This document shows positions 45,153-55,940 of a DNA stretch of 64,000 nucleotides, piece after piece (the first letter of the stretch is position 1; each line of letters starts with the position of its first letter). The stretch comes from Gliomastix tumulicola (lineage: Eukaryota; Ascomycota; Sordariomycetes; Hypocreales; Bionectriaceae). The stretch is taken from NCBI GenBank assembly GCA_001599755.1, contig BCHX01000008.1:248001-312000 (forward strand), written 5' to 3'. The notes beneath the pieces are model-generated. The model searched no databases, had not been told where the DNA came from, and saw nothing but the letters and a program-made list of their open reading frames with translations. The position numbers and the translations under genes were made by a program.

Positions 45153-46069
45153 TCATCGTACCCTCTTGGCTGAACTTGACCACCATCCCAGATTGGCACA
45201 TGTCGTCTCCGATTATGGAATGTAAGTTAAATGTGTCGAAATCTCATATAGCAACGCCTTCATCGTCAAGCCTTGATCCCCAAAGAATTCTATGATGGAA
45301 TGTGCAGTGGTGGTGTGATACGTGCCTGATCATGAACAACGCATCGAGCATTCTTTCGGTTTGATGATAATAAACATATGCCTTAGAGGTCCCTCTCCTC
45401 AACTCACCATCTGTCACCGGGTTCTGCATCAAGGGCTGTCATGTTGACCATACCATTGAATACAGGCCGCGTAACGGATGTGTGAGAACTGAAGCCTGGC
45501 GTGAGAAGGGCCGTCTGCAGCCCCGCGGCCCCCAACTGTTTCAAGCCCCGAATGCCTCTTTACCACTAGAGGTGGCGTAGTCATATCTTGGGGGCCGAGG
45601 GGTGGGATCAAGTTGAAAAAGATATGAAACATGTAGGGAGGTAGCGTCATCAGCGCCCGCCGACTAGCCGGAGACGCTGCTGGAACGTGGTTCGCTCTTT
45701 GAACATTCGGAAGAATACGGAACATATCTCGAACCGGCTTCCCGGAAACCTTTCCAAGCGATTGGCGAGACGGCAGTACAGATGCAAACGGGCCGAATGT
45801 CTCGGACAAGAAGAAGGCACAGTCAAGGGATGGCCCGGCAAAGTGGTGATTATTCTAGTAAGGCGATAGTGGGAGACATGGTTCGCTCGTTTGGCATACG
45901 TGGTTAGTAGCCTACGCCTAGGACAGTAAGGCCTTGCTTGTCAGTCCCTTCATCCAATAAATCACCATCATGTAGTTCGGCCTCAAGATGAAGTATTGAC
46001 GATGTGTCTATGCTCAAGCAAATCAGATTTTCTGTCTGAAAATGATGCTGTAATGTAAAGTGTTCGCGC
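45153..46069. other. Intergenic region
   Basis: 917 bp, tail-to-tail. Overlapping short ORFs without motifs; nothing else seen. Confidence 0.45.
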
Positions 46070-48286
46070 TCACCCCATCTCTAATGTCCCGCCCATGCTC
46101 CTCAGCCCCGAGGCAACGCCTGCTACGCAATAGACCACATAGCATCCGACAGAAATAATGAACCCAACCTGCAGATTCTTTCCCCCTTTGATAGGAATAC
46201 CGGGGTAAACGTCCCACTCACCAGAGAACAAGGGCAAGTAGAGAGTCCACGTAATGAAAAGACCAAGTAGCACAAAGCACAGCAACAGATGCAAAGCCCG
46301 TCGAGCCCGATGGCAGTCGTTCAGAAACTTGAAGTTCTCAAGAGAGATACCCGCCAGTATACTGAGATGGCACATGATAGGGTGGAATAGGAAGAGATAG
46401 GGCAAGGGTCGGTAGTCCTCGACTGAGAATGTGAAGATGGGCCATTGAGGAACATGGTCGCTTCCCCCTCTCCGGTCAATGACCGACTGGAGAACTTGCA
46501 CCGCGAAAAGGAATAGAGACATCCAGGGAAGAAGGATGCAAGGCCCGGCCCAAAACCTTTTCAGGTAGCTTCTCTTCGGAAGCCTGGGATCTGGAGGCTC
46601 AAGTTCGTGGTTTGGAGAGGGAGTTGGTCCGTCAGCAGTCGATGATGATTGGGTCATGCTGAGCATCGCTTCGTCTGGTGAAGAATTGCACTTCATCTTC
46701 TCATTCTGCCGGGGGGAAGATGAAGGAATGTCGTAGGGACGTGTCCTTGTCCTGTCCGAGGGCGTGAGCGTGACGGGAGTCGATGCTCGCGAGCATTTGT
46801 GCGTTGCTATTGAGCGAACAATGAATAGAATAGGGCCGATGAGAAGTATCACAGGTAGAGTTTGCCCAAAGTCCCATTGGTCTTCTGCGTTTCCCAAGGT
46901 CTGACCGCCCCGTGTGTTCCTGGCACCGATGATTCGATAGGTACCCCATATTAGCAGCATGAGAAGCCAAGATATCTGCCATAGCCTCCGTGTGAGCATG
47001 CGAACGGAAGATATAACACAGAAGGTATCTCACCTCGCCTATCATAGAAAACACAAGATCGACATGGATGTGACAGACAATGAGCGCCGCAAAAAGTGGC
47101 TGTGATCCCAAGATACTCTTGCACATGTCCCTATGATTCTCGAAAGCCTGACTGGAAGAACTGGCGTACCAAGGGAGATCGGCGATGAAGCGGCGCAACC
47201 ACTGCACTGACCTCTGGCGAGAGAGCATGTTGGCGACCCGGGAAGGAAATGGCATAAACTTGATCAGCCTGATAGCAAACCCGACGCCGAGGAGAATAAG
47301 GGAGAAGACGGTCGCTTGAAAGGTCGGCGTCTCAGGTATCTTGTAGTACAGAATGTACTCTGGGTCTAGCGTCTTCGGAGGTACCCACCATGATTTCTGG
47401 TCGTAAATGCAGGTAACGTCTTTGCACCAGTCATCCCATATCTTGTTATGGACGGACGGGGCGAAGGTGAGATCGAAGTAGCAGGCGGCGGGAGACCCGG
47501 GACTGACTGTTGATGTGCCATTTCTCCATCCAACTATCGGATCGGCCCAGTCGAAGAAACCAGCTGGAACTGTCGCTACCATCAGCATCACTAGATAGGC
47601 CATGGACACTCCTAGACGTAGGTAGATCTCCCATGGTGATTTGACCAGAGACCTGACAGCCACGAGCCCCGAAAGATGGGCCAGACTCGAGAACCAGGCA
47701 AGATACACCACCATTCTCCAGTGATAAGCGCTCATCCCACAATGAAGACAGACGAAACCGGTGGTGAGAATGCAGACTCCGGTTAGTAGTTGAAGGTCAG
47801 CCATGTTTATCACCAGCTGATGAAAACTTATGTTAGCTGTCAATCTTACTAAAACCTAGTGCTTCCTATACTTACCGACGCAAAGCCGTTATGCAGCTCG
47901 CTGCATACCCAAAACCCTCTGCAAGAGCGCACGTCGCGCGAGTTCGTGATGGTACCGAAGCATCGTCTAATCCACCTAAGAAACACACGATCCATGTGGT
48001 TGCCGTCCACAGTAGTGCTTTCAGGGCGGGAGTGACGCTCGAAATTTTCGGCCAATGTGGATTTCTCGTCCCAGCGGTCATAGCTCATTAGATAAAATGC
48101 AGCCAGTAAGAGAAATTCCAAGTAGGCGTTTCCCATAAAACCTATGATGACCTTGAGTGTGTTAGATGGATATGTATGATGTGACGACTAGCTTGGGCAA
48201 CAAACACCAATCCCTGAAATGTCAGCATTTGGGGTCAAGCTGCGTTGACCGGACTGGCTGCAGTCGAGTGGCTGGCACGAACCCAT
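46070..48286 (-). CDS. Fungal multi-pass integral membrane protein, function unknown
   Basis: Exons 48286-48206, 48151-47876, 47816-47034, 46975-46070 give 681 residues; introns 54, 59 and 58 nt. Exon 1 was found by extending upstream: MGSCQPLD...NADISGIG joins VIIGFMGNAYLEF, the typical start of this family; its donor GTTTGT is unusual. Exon 3 begins LVINMADLQLLTG, another family hallmark, followed by YHWRMVVYLAWFSSLAHLSGL. About eight hydrophobic segments are seen, with a hydrophilic Ser-rich loop near residues 450-505. Such proteins are common in ascomycetes, often next to secreted-protein genes, and have no known role. It heads away from the small secreted protein gene at 48984. Confidence 0.82.
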
Positions 48287-48983
48287 GTTTGTGCATGAAA
48301 TGATTTATTAATAAAAGGCCAGAGTATCGAATGCCATTTAGTGGTGATTTCTAGTTTCTGGCTTGAGGTGCGTAGATCCTTAAGTAGTACATATCGATTG
48401 TGCGCAAGAATAGTTCTGGTACTCAATCCTATGAGGCTAAAGGTCTCCCGATCAAGGGTTTAGCGGCGACGTGCCATTCCAATCGATTGTCTGGCATACG
48501 GAGGGAGACCTCTGGATCAGTTGCCTTACAGGGAGGAATCAAGCTACGCTATATCTAGATGTGAGAGTGGCGTTACAGACATTCCGTTCTTAAGTATGCA
48601 CAGTTGTGTGCATGTCGTAATATCCGAACTTTACGCAGTTGGAATTGGGACCGAGTCGCTCTGTGACTGTAGAGGACGGGATGTCTTGCACATGGAATGA
48701 AAATGGCCACCCGGATGGAGGCGATCGTCATCCACCAACCTGAGGCAGGAACGGCGACATGTGCCGTGAAAATTGGAATGTAGGCCGGCAAGCTGGACAT
48801 ATGAAGAAAATTCATACTTGAATTATCCTGCTGATAGGTACTTATATATCGCATCCTCTGCCCGCACTCATACAGATGGACGCATCCTAAATTCTATGGA
48901 TATCTGATTTCCTCACGCTGTGCGATAACTCCCTTGGCCTCATTAATTACGACCTACTACGCGAGTTTTACCCGACAATCACC
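48287..48983. promoter_or_regulatory. Divergent region between membrane protein and small secreted protein
   Basis: 697 bp. TATATAT at 48843-48849 lies 135 bp upstream of the small secreted protein start. No other gene seen. Confidence 0.5.
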
Positions 48984-49220
48984 ATGAAGTTACTGTCTAT
49001 CTGTTTCTTATTCCTTGTTTCCGTTTCAGCGATATCGGATAAGCCATTCTGCAATGATTGCTCTCCGACCCGTGACGACCCTCATAGGTGCGATCACTGC
49101 CATGGTCATCCCCTAGGGATTCTTGGTGGACGGAACTGTGCGTATGCCTCGTGGTGGTACGAGTTTACAAGAAGATGGGAGCCTCTACTGATATTTCTCT
49201 GTTCGCAACTTAGCTTCTGA
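48984..49220 (+). CDS. Small cysteine-rich secreted protein, candidate effector
   Basis: 78 residues as a single exon. Signal peptide about 1-18 (MKLLSICFLFLVSVSAIS). The mature part has a Cys-x2-Cys pair twice (FCNDC, RCDHC) then NC, spaced so that disulfide bonds are likely; it has no homologue I recognise. The ATG has the context ATCACCATGA and a TATA box lies 135 bp upstream. The C-terminal part (from WWYEF) is less convincing: a GTACGA donor after TGG TG and TTAG acceptor at 49212 would end the protein after NCAYASWWCF instead. It lies between two multi-pass membrane protein genes. Confidence 0.55.
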   Translation: MKLLSICFLFLVSVSAISDKPFCNDCSPTRDDPHRCDHCHGHPLGILGGRNCAYASWWYEFTRRWEPLLIFLCSQLSF

Positions 49221-49789
49221 TGAGGCCGACGCCGAGCCCTAGCTGGTAGCTGGTTATTCATATTCGGGAAGGGAAAAACCCGGTGTAAAAGGGCAAGGGA
49301 AGAAGACAAGACGAAGCGCAATCTGCTATTTTTCAATAAAACGTGGACATGGTATGCGTGGGCTGGGGTTGCGCGAGAGAGCATACGATTTGGGCCTTGA
49401 AGATTTGCTCGTCAAGTAGATTATCAATCATGAAATGGTCTATTTCTTGAGCTATTTGCCTCCCACAGAGCCTATATTTGCTATGCCCTTCCCTTGTAGC
49501 ATCAGTGAACGAGTTTCTGCAGTTATATTGTCTGCAGACGACTTTCATTAAGCTTCTCTGGGCATTGGTATCAGCAGTCAGGAACGGAATAGTTTTCAAA
49601 CAGTCATGAATTTCAAGCTTGCATCTGATGCACCTCACTTGTCGTATTTATCATTAATACCACTGGGAGATACTCATTTACTACTATCCCCTAGAGTTAG
49701 TGGTACCTTCACTCCTCTATCTTATCCGCAGACTGCCCCTCTGCACCATTGAACCGTCCCGTAAGACGATGAGACCATATTTTAGTCTC
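49221..49789. other. Convergent intergenic region
   Basis: 569 bp. Short minus-strand ORF at 49333-49638 lacks motifs. Nothing else seen. Confidence 0.45.
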
Positions 49790-50941
49790 CTAAGATAAGT
49801 TCACTGCGACGCCGAGCGTCTTGGAGCTATCGATCTTGGTCTCGAGAATGCCATCAGATCGCCGTGAAAGCTTCTCGTCTGCTTTCTGGAGCGACTTGGC
49901 TAGCCCGAGGAGCTCAAACTCCAGCACCAGTCTAGTACCGACTCCCGCAGCGACAAAAGCGTAGATGATTGGCAAAGAGTCGTTCAGGACAACGAAGAAG
50001 ACGCTTCCAAGGAGGACGGTCCCAAGGATGATATGCAGACTGGCAGCAAGTCTCGTCAGAGCACCGGTGAACGCCTGCAGACTTGGCAGACTGGTCCGCT
50101 CGACCAGCGTGAAGTCTGTTCCATGAACACACGGTGTCAACTCGTTCACGATCCAGCGGGCGAGGAAGAATCTCCTCGACGGGGACGTTGCCTTATGCCG
50201 GAAGGCGAGGGTAAATGATAGGAAGCCGAGAACGTGGACGGGCAGATTGAGTGCAGCCCAGCCGAACAAGGTGGCGGATTCTGGGATGCCAACGACATAG
50301 ACGAGGATCGGGGCCACGGAGACGCCCCTGTATGTCAGCCTCCAGATCTGGTAGAAGCAGTTCCCCGCGGCGGCAAGCGCAATGGCGTACTCGAGACCCG
50401 AGATGATGACCATGACGAAGAAATTTGGCTTCTGGAGAAACCCGAAGTTGGGCAGGATGTTGCGTCGCTTCTTTGCCTTCTCGACAACCTCTTCCAGGTC
50501 CTCAAACCCCATCGCAGCCGTAGGGTTTGGTGATAGAGAGCCGTAGCCAAGAAGGGCAGCCAGTATAGGCCTGCGCGTGCTGAGAAAGACCAGTTCAGGG
50601 ACGCTGGGGCCTACTTGTGCCATCAGCACGGGCAGGAGGGCAAAGAGGATGCCGGTCACGGCCATTGTCGCCTTCTCGATCTCGTCGACTTTATCGAGGA
50701 CACAGGCGAGTAGGGTAACAGACCACTTGTGCCATGCTGGGTCATCCTTCTTGCTTGGGTCGCGATAGTCGGCAAACTCAGTTGCGCACTCTTCGTAGAT
50801 GATGTGGCGGTTGAAGGTCTCGAAGGTCCATAAGAAGCGCGAGAATTGACTCCGAGTCCTGTCGAATGCTTCTGAGGGCGCTACGTGCCAGGCCAAGATG
50901 GCCACGGCCGAGAAGAAGAGGAGGCGGCGGCGTGAAGTCAT
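49790..50941 (-). CDS. Fungal membrane protein with signal peptide, function unknown
   Basis: Single exon, 383 residues from ATG 50941, chosen because it begins a good signal or anchor segment (MTSRRRLLFFSAVAILAWHVAPSEA); 71 further codons are open upstream but read like 5' leader. Hydrophobic segments follow near 75-100, 175-200, 210-230, 240-262, 305-330 and 335-355. The motif RPILAALLGYGSLSPNP matches the ILA.LLSLGSPA-type signature of a fungal multi-pass family of unknown role. Pairs of charged residues near 150-165 (EDLEEVVEKAKKRR) form a cytosolic loop. It lies beside the small secreted protein and the 681-residue membrane protein; any link is speculative. Confidence 0.8.
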   Translation of the reverse strand: MTSRRRLLFFSAVAILAWHVAPSEAFDRTRSQFSRFLWTFETFNRHIIYEECATEFADYRDPSKKDDPAWHKWSVTLLACVLDKVDEIEKATMAVTGILFALLPVLMAQVGPSVPELVFLSTRRPILAALLGYGSLSPNPTAAMGFEDLEEVVEKAKKRRNILPNFGFLQKPNFFVMVIISGLEYAIALAAAGNCFYQIWRLTYRGVSVAPILVYVVGIPESATLFGWAALNLPVHVLGFLSFTLAFRHKATSPSRRFFLARWIVNELTPCVHGTDFTLVERTSLPSLQAFTGALTRLAASLHIILGTVLLGSVFFVVLNDSLPIIYAFVAAGVGTRLVLEFELLGLAKSLQKADEKLSRRSDGILETKIDSSKTLGVAVNLS

Positions 50942-52621
50942 GATTAGACGTTCTGATCCGGACTTCCTGGGATAGCATGGAACGAAGGGAGGATGGCAGA
51001 TGAGGAAGAGATCGAGCAAGAGGGCATGGAGATGCCGCGTGGAAATCTTGAGGGCTTTATGTGCAAAGACGAGCAAGGACGATGAGTGACACCCCAGCTG
51101 GCCCCTGCTGTTCCAGAGGTCACGGATTGTGGTCACCAAACTCGCAATATTCATACACTCGTTCTATTTTTACTAAGCGAGGTCTTGGCTTGAACAAGGG
51201 TCTTTGCATGGTCGGCGATGAGTTGGTGTTGGGCATAAGTAGAAGGATCTTGCCACAAATTGAAGAGATAAGGAAATTTAGCCTCAAAAATTGTCGATTT
51301 ATTGTCACCGTGAGAGGATGTGACAGAAGCGCCTGTAATCAGAACTTAGATGTGTTCATCTGAAAGCTTGGCTGCCGTCTGTTGGCTTACACATGAGGCA
51401 GGCATGAAGAAGTGCCCTGCTATTCCACAGTAGAGGGCCCCTCTTACCACTTTTCCATAGGGCTAGCCCAGCAGATGCTCCGAAAGGAGCTTCCTCCGGG
51501 CCAGCAGATGCGTTATATAAACAGGGCTGAACCGCCCTATGGTGGGATGAAAGGACGGTCAGGTCGCTATGAAGCAGCGGGGAGGACAACCCCCTGCTGG
51601 CAAGAGGAGTTGATAGCGCATAATTCCCTCGATCTTAGTGGCATCTGACCAGGGGCATCGCTGCTCCAAATGGACGTGGCCGAGGTCCCCGAAGATCCCC
51701 GAGCGGGGCGTTTGTGACACCTGAAGAGAGCTGTACGATGCTGTGCTGTCTCTGTCAAAGGTGTCTGCCGTATCGGCCTTGCGACTCACCCTTGAGCTGG
51801 GATATTAATAGGTTTCAATGAGTAGAGAATCAGACCATTATTGCGTGGAACTCTACGGCACTCTGTTAGCCTGTGAGATGAGGGCGTGATAAAGGAACCC
51901 AACTCCTGTCCTGTTGAGTGCAAGGGGATCGACTCCTTTCTGTCCTAGACCTTTTGACACACCATCCTGGGCATCCATGCAAATGATTCATTGATTATAT
52001 CTCCTTATGGTAGGTTTAAGTTGTTTAAGCTGACGCCTCGCATCTCATTCCTTCCACAGCACTTCCAAGCTGTGCTATGGTGGCATAAATGCCACCACTG
52101 CAGCACCTTTGGGTCGACTTATTCGTCCACTAATATCGATGGATTGACCTCTTCACCTTTCTGGCTATTGCTTCTAGGCTTCTTCACCTGTGAGACGGCA
52201 CACGCATCTGGATATGCTCGACTTCATCCCGTTGTCGCGAGTGTGAGGCAGAGGTACCGACAACTAGCACCGATCGCGAGGAGTGATAGTTCAAAGTTGG
52301 GGAGATGAAGCGAAATGCCTATTCTACCGAGCGTCGATTACTTACTGACACGATGAACATAAACCCCCACAGAGCGCAAGAAGTACTCTGTCCGGCCACA
52401 ATGCGCCTCTTATGATGGCTTCTAAGTGGGAGACCGCCATGTGTTCCATGTGAGTCAATATTACAAGCGAATTGCAGTACTCCGTCAAGCCATCAGAGCC
52501 TCCAGCGAGTAGGCAGTGACTATGCAGCCCAAGTATTCATATAAAGTCCATTTCAATTCATCGTCGTGTATCCAGTCTTTGCTAAACCTGACCTATTATT
52601 CCTAGTTGCAATCTCATTAGC
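50942..52621. other. Intergenic region with orphan TATA element
   Basis: 1.7 kb. An 11-bp direct repeat CCAGCAGATGC (51468-51478 and 51501-51511) sits just upstream of TATATAAA (51514-51521) with no supported gene downstream on that strand. Otherwise nothing seen. Confidence 0.45.
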
Positions 52622-53504
52622 TCAACCACTCACACCCTGAGGCAGCTGCTTCTTTGAGCGTTCGACCAGCCCGCCTCGATCATCTCGTCCCGGCTTCGCT
52701 TCTCGTCCCGGCTTCGCTTCTCCAATCGGGACAGGTCTGTCCGGTCCGTAATTGGGACGGTATCGTTGGCTTTCCCCTTTGAGGCGATCTGCCATCTTCT
52801 TCCTCCAGTACTGCTTCCCCCTCTCCTTCGTCCGCTCGCGCTTACGGCGTTCGCGTCTGGACTCGGAGGCGGGATGCCGCCCCTGATCGTCGGCCTGAGC
52901 TTCGACAGGGCGGTCGGCCTTATTCTTGCGGGGAGGAGAAGGGGGTCGGGCGGCGTTGGCGATCAAGGGACTGGTGGGACTGAGGAGACTTCGAGGATGC
53001 TGTTGCACTGGGTATCGTTTGTCGGGTTTGTGTGCATCTTTGGTGGAAGACTGTTGGGTGGAAGAGGGCGCGATAGAGGAGGGCGAGATGATTGGGCTCA
53101 TCGTCAGTGAAGGTGGTGTGACTGGGCACCAATCCTTAGCGTCGTTGATGCGCCGCTGGCTGGGGGCAGTGGCTGCACACAGCTTGTCAGTCTTCTGCTG
53201 TTGGTCGCTCAAGCCAGGGGCAAAGTCGCCGCCGTCACCCCCAAACTGCGCTCCGTCTCTCGTGGACTCAAGAGCGTGAAACACGCTGGGGGTAAACCGC
53301 GTTGCTCGCACGCGACATACCTGGTTTTGGCCCTGAATGCTCAGCGTGTCTGCTGAGGGCTACAGGGGCGGCGGGGGCCTGCCTTGGGGGCTGCCTCGGG
53401 GCCTGTCTTCGCCTTACGGGCGCAAACGTGAATGGCGTGCGCCTGGCTCGGGCCTTGCCCTGGAACTTGATGGAATACGCGTCCATAGCGCGATGGCGAT
53501 TCAT
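52622..53504 (-). CDS. Basic low-complexity hypothetical protein
   Basis: Proposed exons 53504-53321 and 53256-52622 (272 residues) with a 64-nt intron: strong donor GTATGT, weak acceptor GAGAG, the only one that keeps the frame. The N-terminal exon is Arg/Pro/Ala-rich (QAPRQPPRQAPAAP); the second has a Ser/Pro-rich stretch and a strongly basic region (RRERRKRERTKERGKQYWRKK, cut here at the lysines) that could be a nuclear signal or nucleic-acid contact, then PNYGPDRPVPIG. Near the end EAKPGR is doubled by a perfect 18-bp tandem repeat. No known domain. It may be a lineage-specific or unstructured protein; the coding call rests on length and composition only. Confidence 0.4.
52683..52718. repeat. 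Perfect 18-bp tandem duplication
   Basis: Two identical 18-bp units, in frame within the proposed minus-strand gene, each coding EAKPGR. Suggests recent slippage. Confidence 0.9.
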
Positions 53505-54900
53505 TGCCTGGTCAAATGGGACGCCTGCGACTTGTTTCTGTGTGCGTTGAAGAAGGAAGAGGGTCTGTTTTGACGTGGCAAAAGGAGGAAGGGAGAGGGG
53601 GCGATAAACAAGTAACGACGGGTGGGAAATGTGCAGGAAAAAGCAAATGAGACCTGCAGATGTAACCTGGTCCAGCTGCGTCTTTGCTTCTGGCTGGGCT
53701 AGCGACCTGATTCGCCGATTCTGCATGCAGCCTCCTGACTGGTGTAAGCCACCTGCAGCTAACAGGGAATGATGACGCGTGCCGCCCGTGCGGCTGAATC
53801 TCTCCCAATCAGCAAACACGCGCAAGATTGCGTAAAATGAAAGGCACCATGGCAAAAAGAAGTCGATAAGGAGGTGAGCAATCACAAGATAGACACTGGG
53901 GCATCCCCAATAGGTTCAACGCCCGCGGTAGGTAAGATATCATACTTCTAGTGCGCTGGGATGCTGCCTCTGGCGACCCCTCGATTGATTTGTGGACCTG
54001 CGCGATTGCCCTGCTTTGAATGTGCAAAAATGCTGCTCCTTATGCAGGTCTATGGCGCGTTGCCTGTCGTGCCACCACCCCAGATCGCAGATTGTCAGCA
54101 TCTGACCCTCGGCGTGGGACGACTCCATAATGCTATCAACGCTGGGTGCTGGTCATCACAGCTACGAACCACGCCTAAATTCCATGGCAATAGGGCCCCG
54201 GATGATTCTCAGGCTCGCCTTTTGTGATGAACTGCACAGTAGATGCAGGTATCCAATGTCCGTTGATGATTGGTAAGTGCTCGAGTTTGGAACTTGCACT
54301 TTGGCGCTCAGGGCCCTACTCTTACAGGCCAGTACTATGAGATCGTTTCCCACCCGTTGGATTAGTCCGTAAAGCACCATAGTTCCATTACTCGATCACT
54401 TATTTAGGATATTATCAAGGTGGAACTAGATCTGACCGGGCTCGTCGAGGTGACTATCTCATGCAACATATTAATTACATACCGGCACGTCGTGATCTCG
54501 GCCGAGACGGCGACATGGTCGAGACGGCAACTCAAGATATGGGAATGCCTTGGAATACGTATACATATTTACGGTCAAGAACAAAAGCCTGATAAATGAC
54601 GTCTTGAGGCGTATAGACCGTTCTCTCCCATTTAAACAACATGTATGCAGACTAGTCTCAATCGAAATGGAAACCACACTGAACAAAGAATATTTCGAAA
54701 CAAATCCTTACGTATGTCCATGCCTCAGGCCTCGCATGAATGAACTTTCCTGTGGCTGTTGTCAGTCGCCTGGTACGACTTGATGGACAGGTGAGCTTAC
54801 CGCAACTGATATCGATGCTGGAGTCGGAATTGGGGACATTGCTCCTTCGGAACCAAGATACTGGCAGCAGCCCACATCATCACCCGCAACAACACTCAAG
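53505..54900. other. Intergenic region
   Basis: 1.4 kb with only short ORFs on both strands; a small plus-strand ORF at 54550-54783 has no motif. Confidence 0.4.
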
Positions 54901-55299
54901 ATGGTGAACCTTGGCTTCTAGACTCTCCTGCTTGATGGTCCGGCACTTGCGAGCTGGTTTGAGGCCCAGCTCACGCGCTACGGCACCAGAAGCGACATTC
55001 TTAGAGACACATACGTGTCAGCCGAGATCAAGGCTCTCAAGGACTTCCACGATGGAATCACGTCCGTGAAAGAAGCAGCACAAGCCATCACCAGACCTAT
55101 CTCTACGACTCCTGTCCCTTCCATCGATACTAGCTCGGACGCGATTGTTCCTGTGACGCATCTTTGGGGATTATTCAAAGACGCCCTCGTGGAATGGCCA
55201 TCAGCTCGCACACAAGATCTTGTCGCACTTGGGGTCGTAATTTCGGAGCTGCCCGCTGGATCAAGCACAAGCAGGTCTCGATACTATGAAGGCAATTAG
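54901..55299 (+). pseudogene. Decayed or partial ORF, DUF3632-like segment
   Basis: ATG 54901 sits in a good ACTCAAGATGG context, but TAG follows after six codons (54919-54921). From there the frame is open for 125 codons with no further ATG and ends at TAG 55297-55299. The segment VTHLWGLFKDALVEWPSARTQDLVAL resembles the LW...EWP..Q..LV pattern of fungal DUF3632 proteins, a weak match from memory. The TAG could also be the acceptor of an intron from an exon I could not find. A further fragment around 55398-55500 may be the remainder. Confidence 0.4.
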
Positions 55300-55940
55300 T
55301 GGTAACTAGTGGGTTAGGTAGAATCTCTAGTATGCCCTTTAGAATAGACTATTGACGCTCATTACCTCGCTGCCTATGCTGTCCCGGCGTTCAGGCATTG
55401 GACTCGTTCACCTTCACTCGTCAACTCATGAGCAACAACTCTCTGGGGTGGCAGGCCCGCTATCTGGGGACTGTAAGTAGTACCTGGGGTAATTTATCCG
55501 ACAGAAATCAGGGGAAACCCAGGCCTAGCCCGCAAGGCCTCACACTTTCAACCGTTACCACCGTGTTGATTGGGGAAGTACTAGACCGCCGTTGCAATTA
55601 GCCGCATCGTGGACCCCTCGTTCTGCATCTCAAGCCTCGGTCTCGGGCGTTATTTTGCCGAGTTGGGGAGCACACCTAACCCCTGCCCTGGAAAATTCGG
55701 GTAATAGCGAACTGGCAGCGCTGATTTGGGGAAATCTGCCTAGGGCTGGAAGGTGATTTTTCCGGCGCTAGATCCAACATCAAGGATAGACGAGGGAGCG
55801 GTCACGATTCCATGGCAGAGCTAGGAAGGGAGGCCATTGACTTAAAAGATTGTTACAGTCCGACCAGCCGCATGCAACTATGACAGGCATCGGTGAGGCT
55901 GTTCCGTTACCCCGGAAATAGATATCAACTTTACTCAATC
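55300..55940. promoter_or_regulatory. Upstream region of pectin methylesterase
   Basis: 641 bp without a supported gene. Three CTGGGG boxes lie at 55443-55489; no clear TATA box seen near the start. Confidence 0.45.
55443..55489. promoter_or_regulatory. Three CTGGGG boxes at 20-21 bp spacing
   Basis: CTGGGG at 55443-55448, 55464-55469 and 55484-55489. Each fits the CreA/Mig1 consensus SYGGRG, and the spacing is two helical turns. They lie about 450-500 bp upstream of the pectin methylesterase start, where glucose repression would make sense. Confidence 0.4.
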
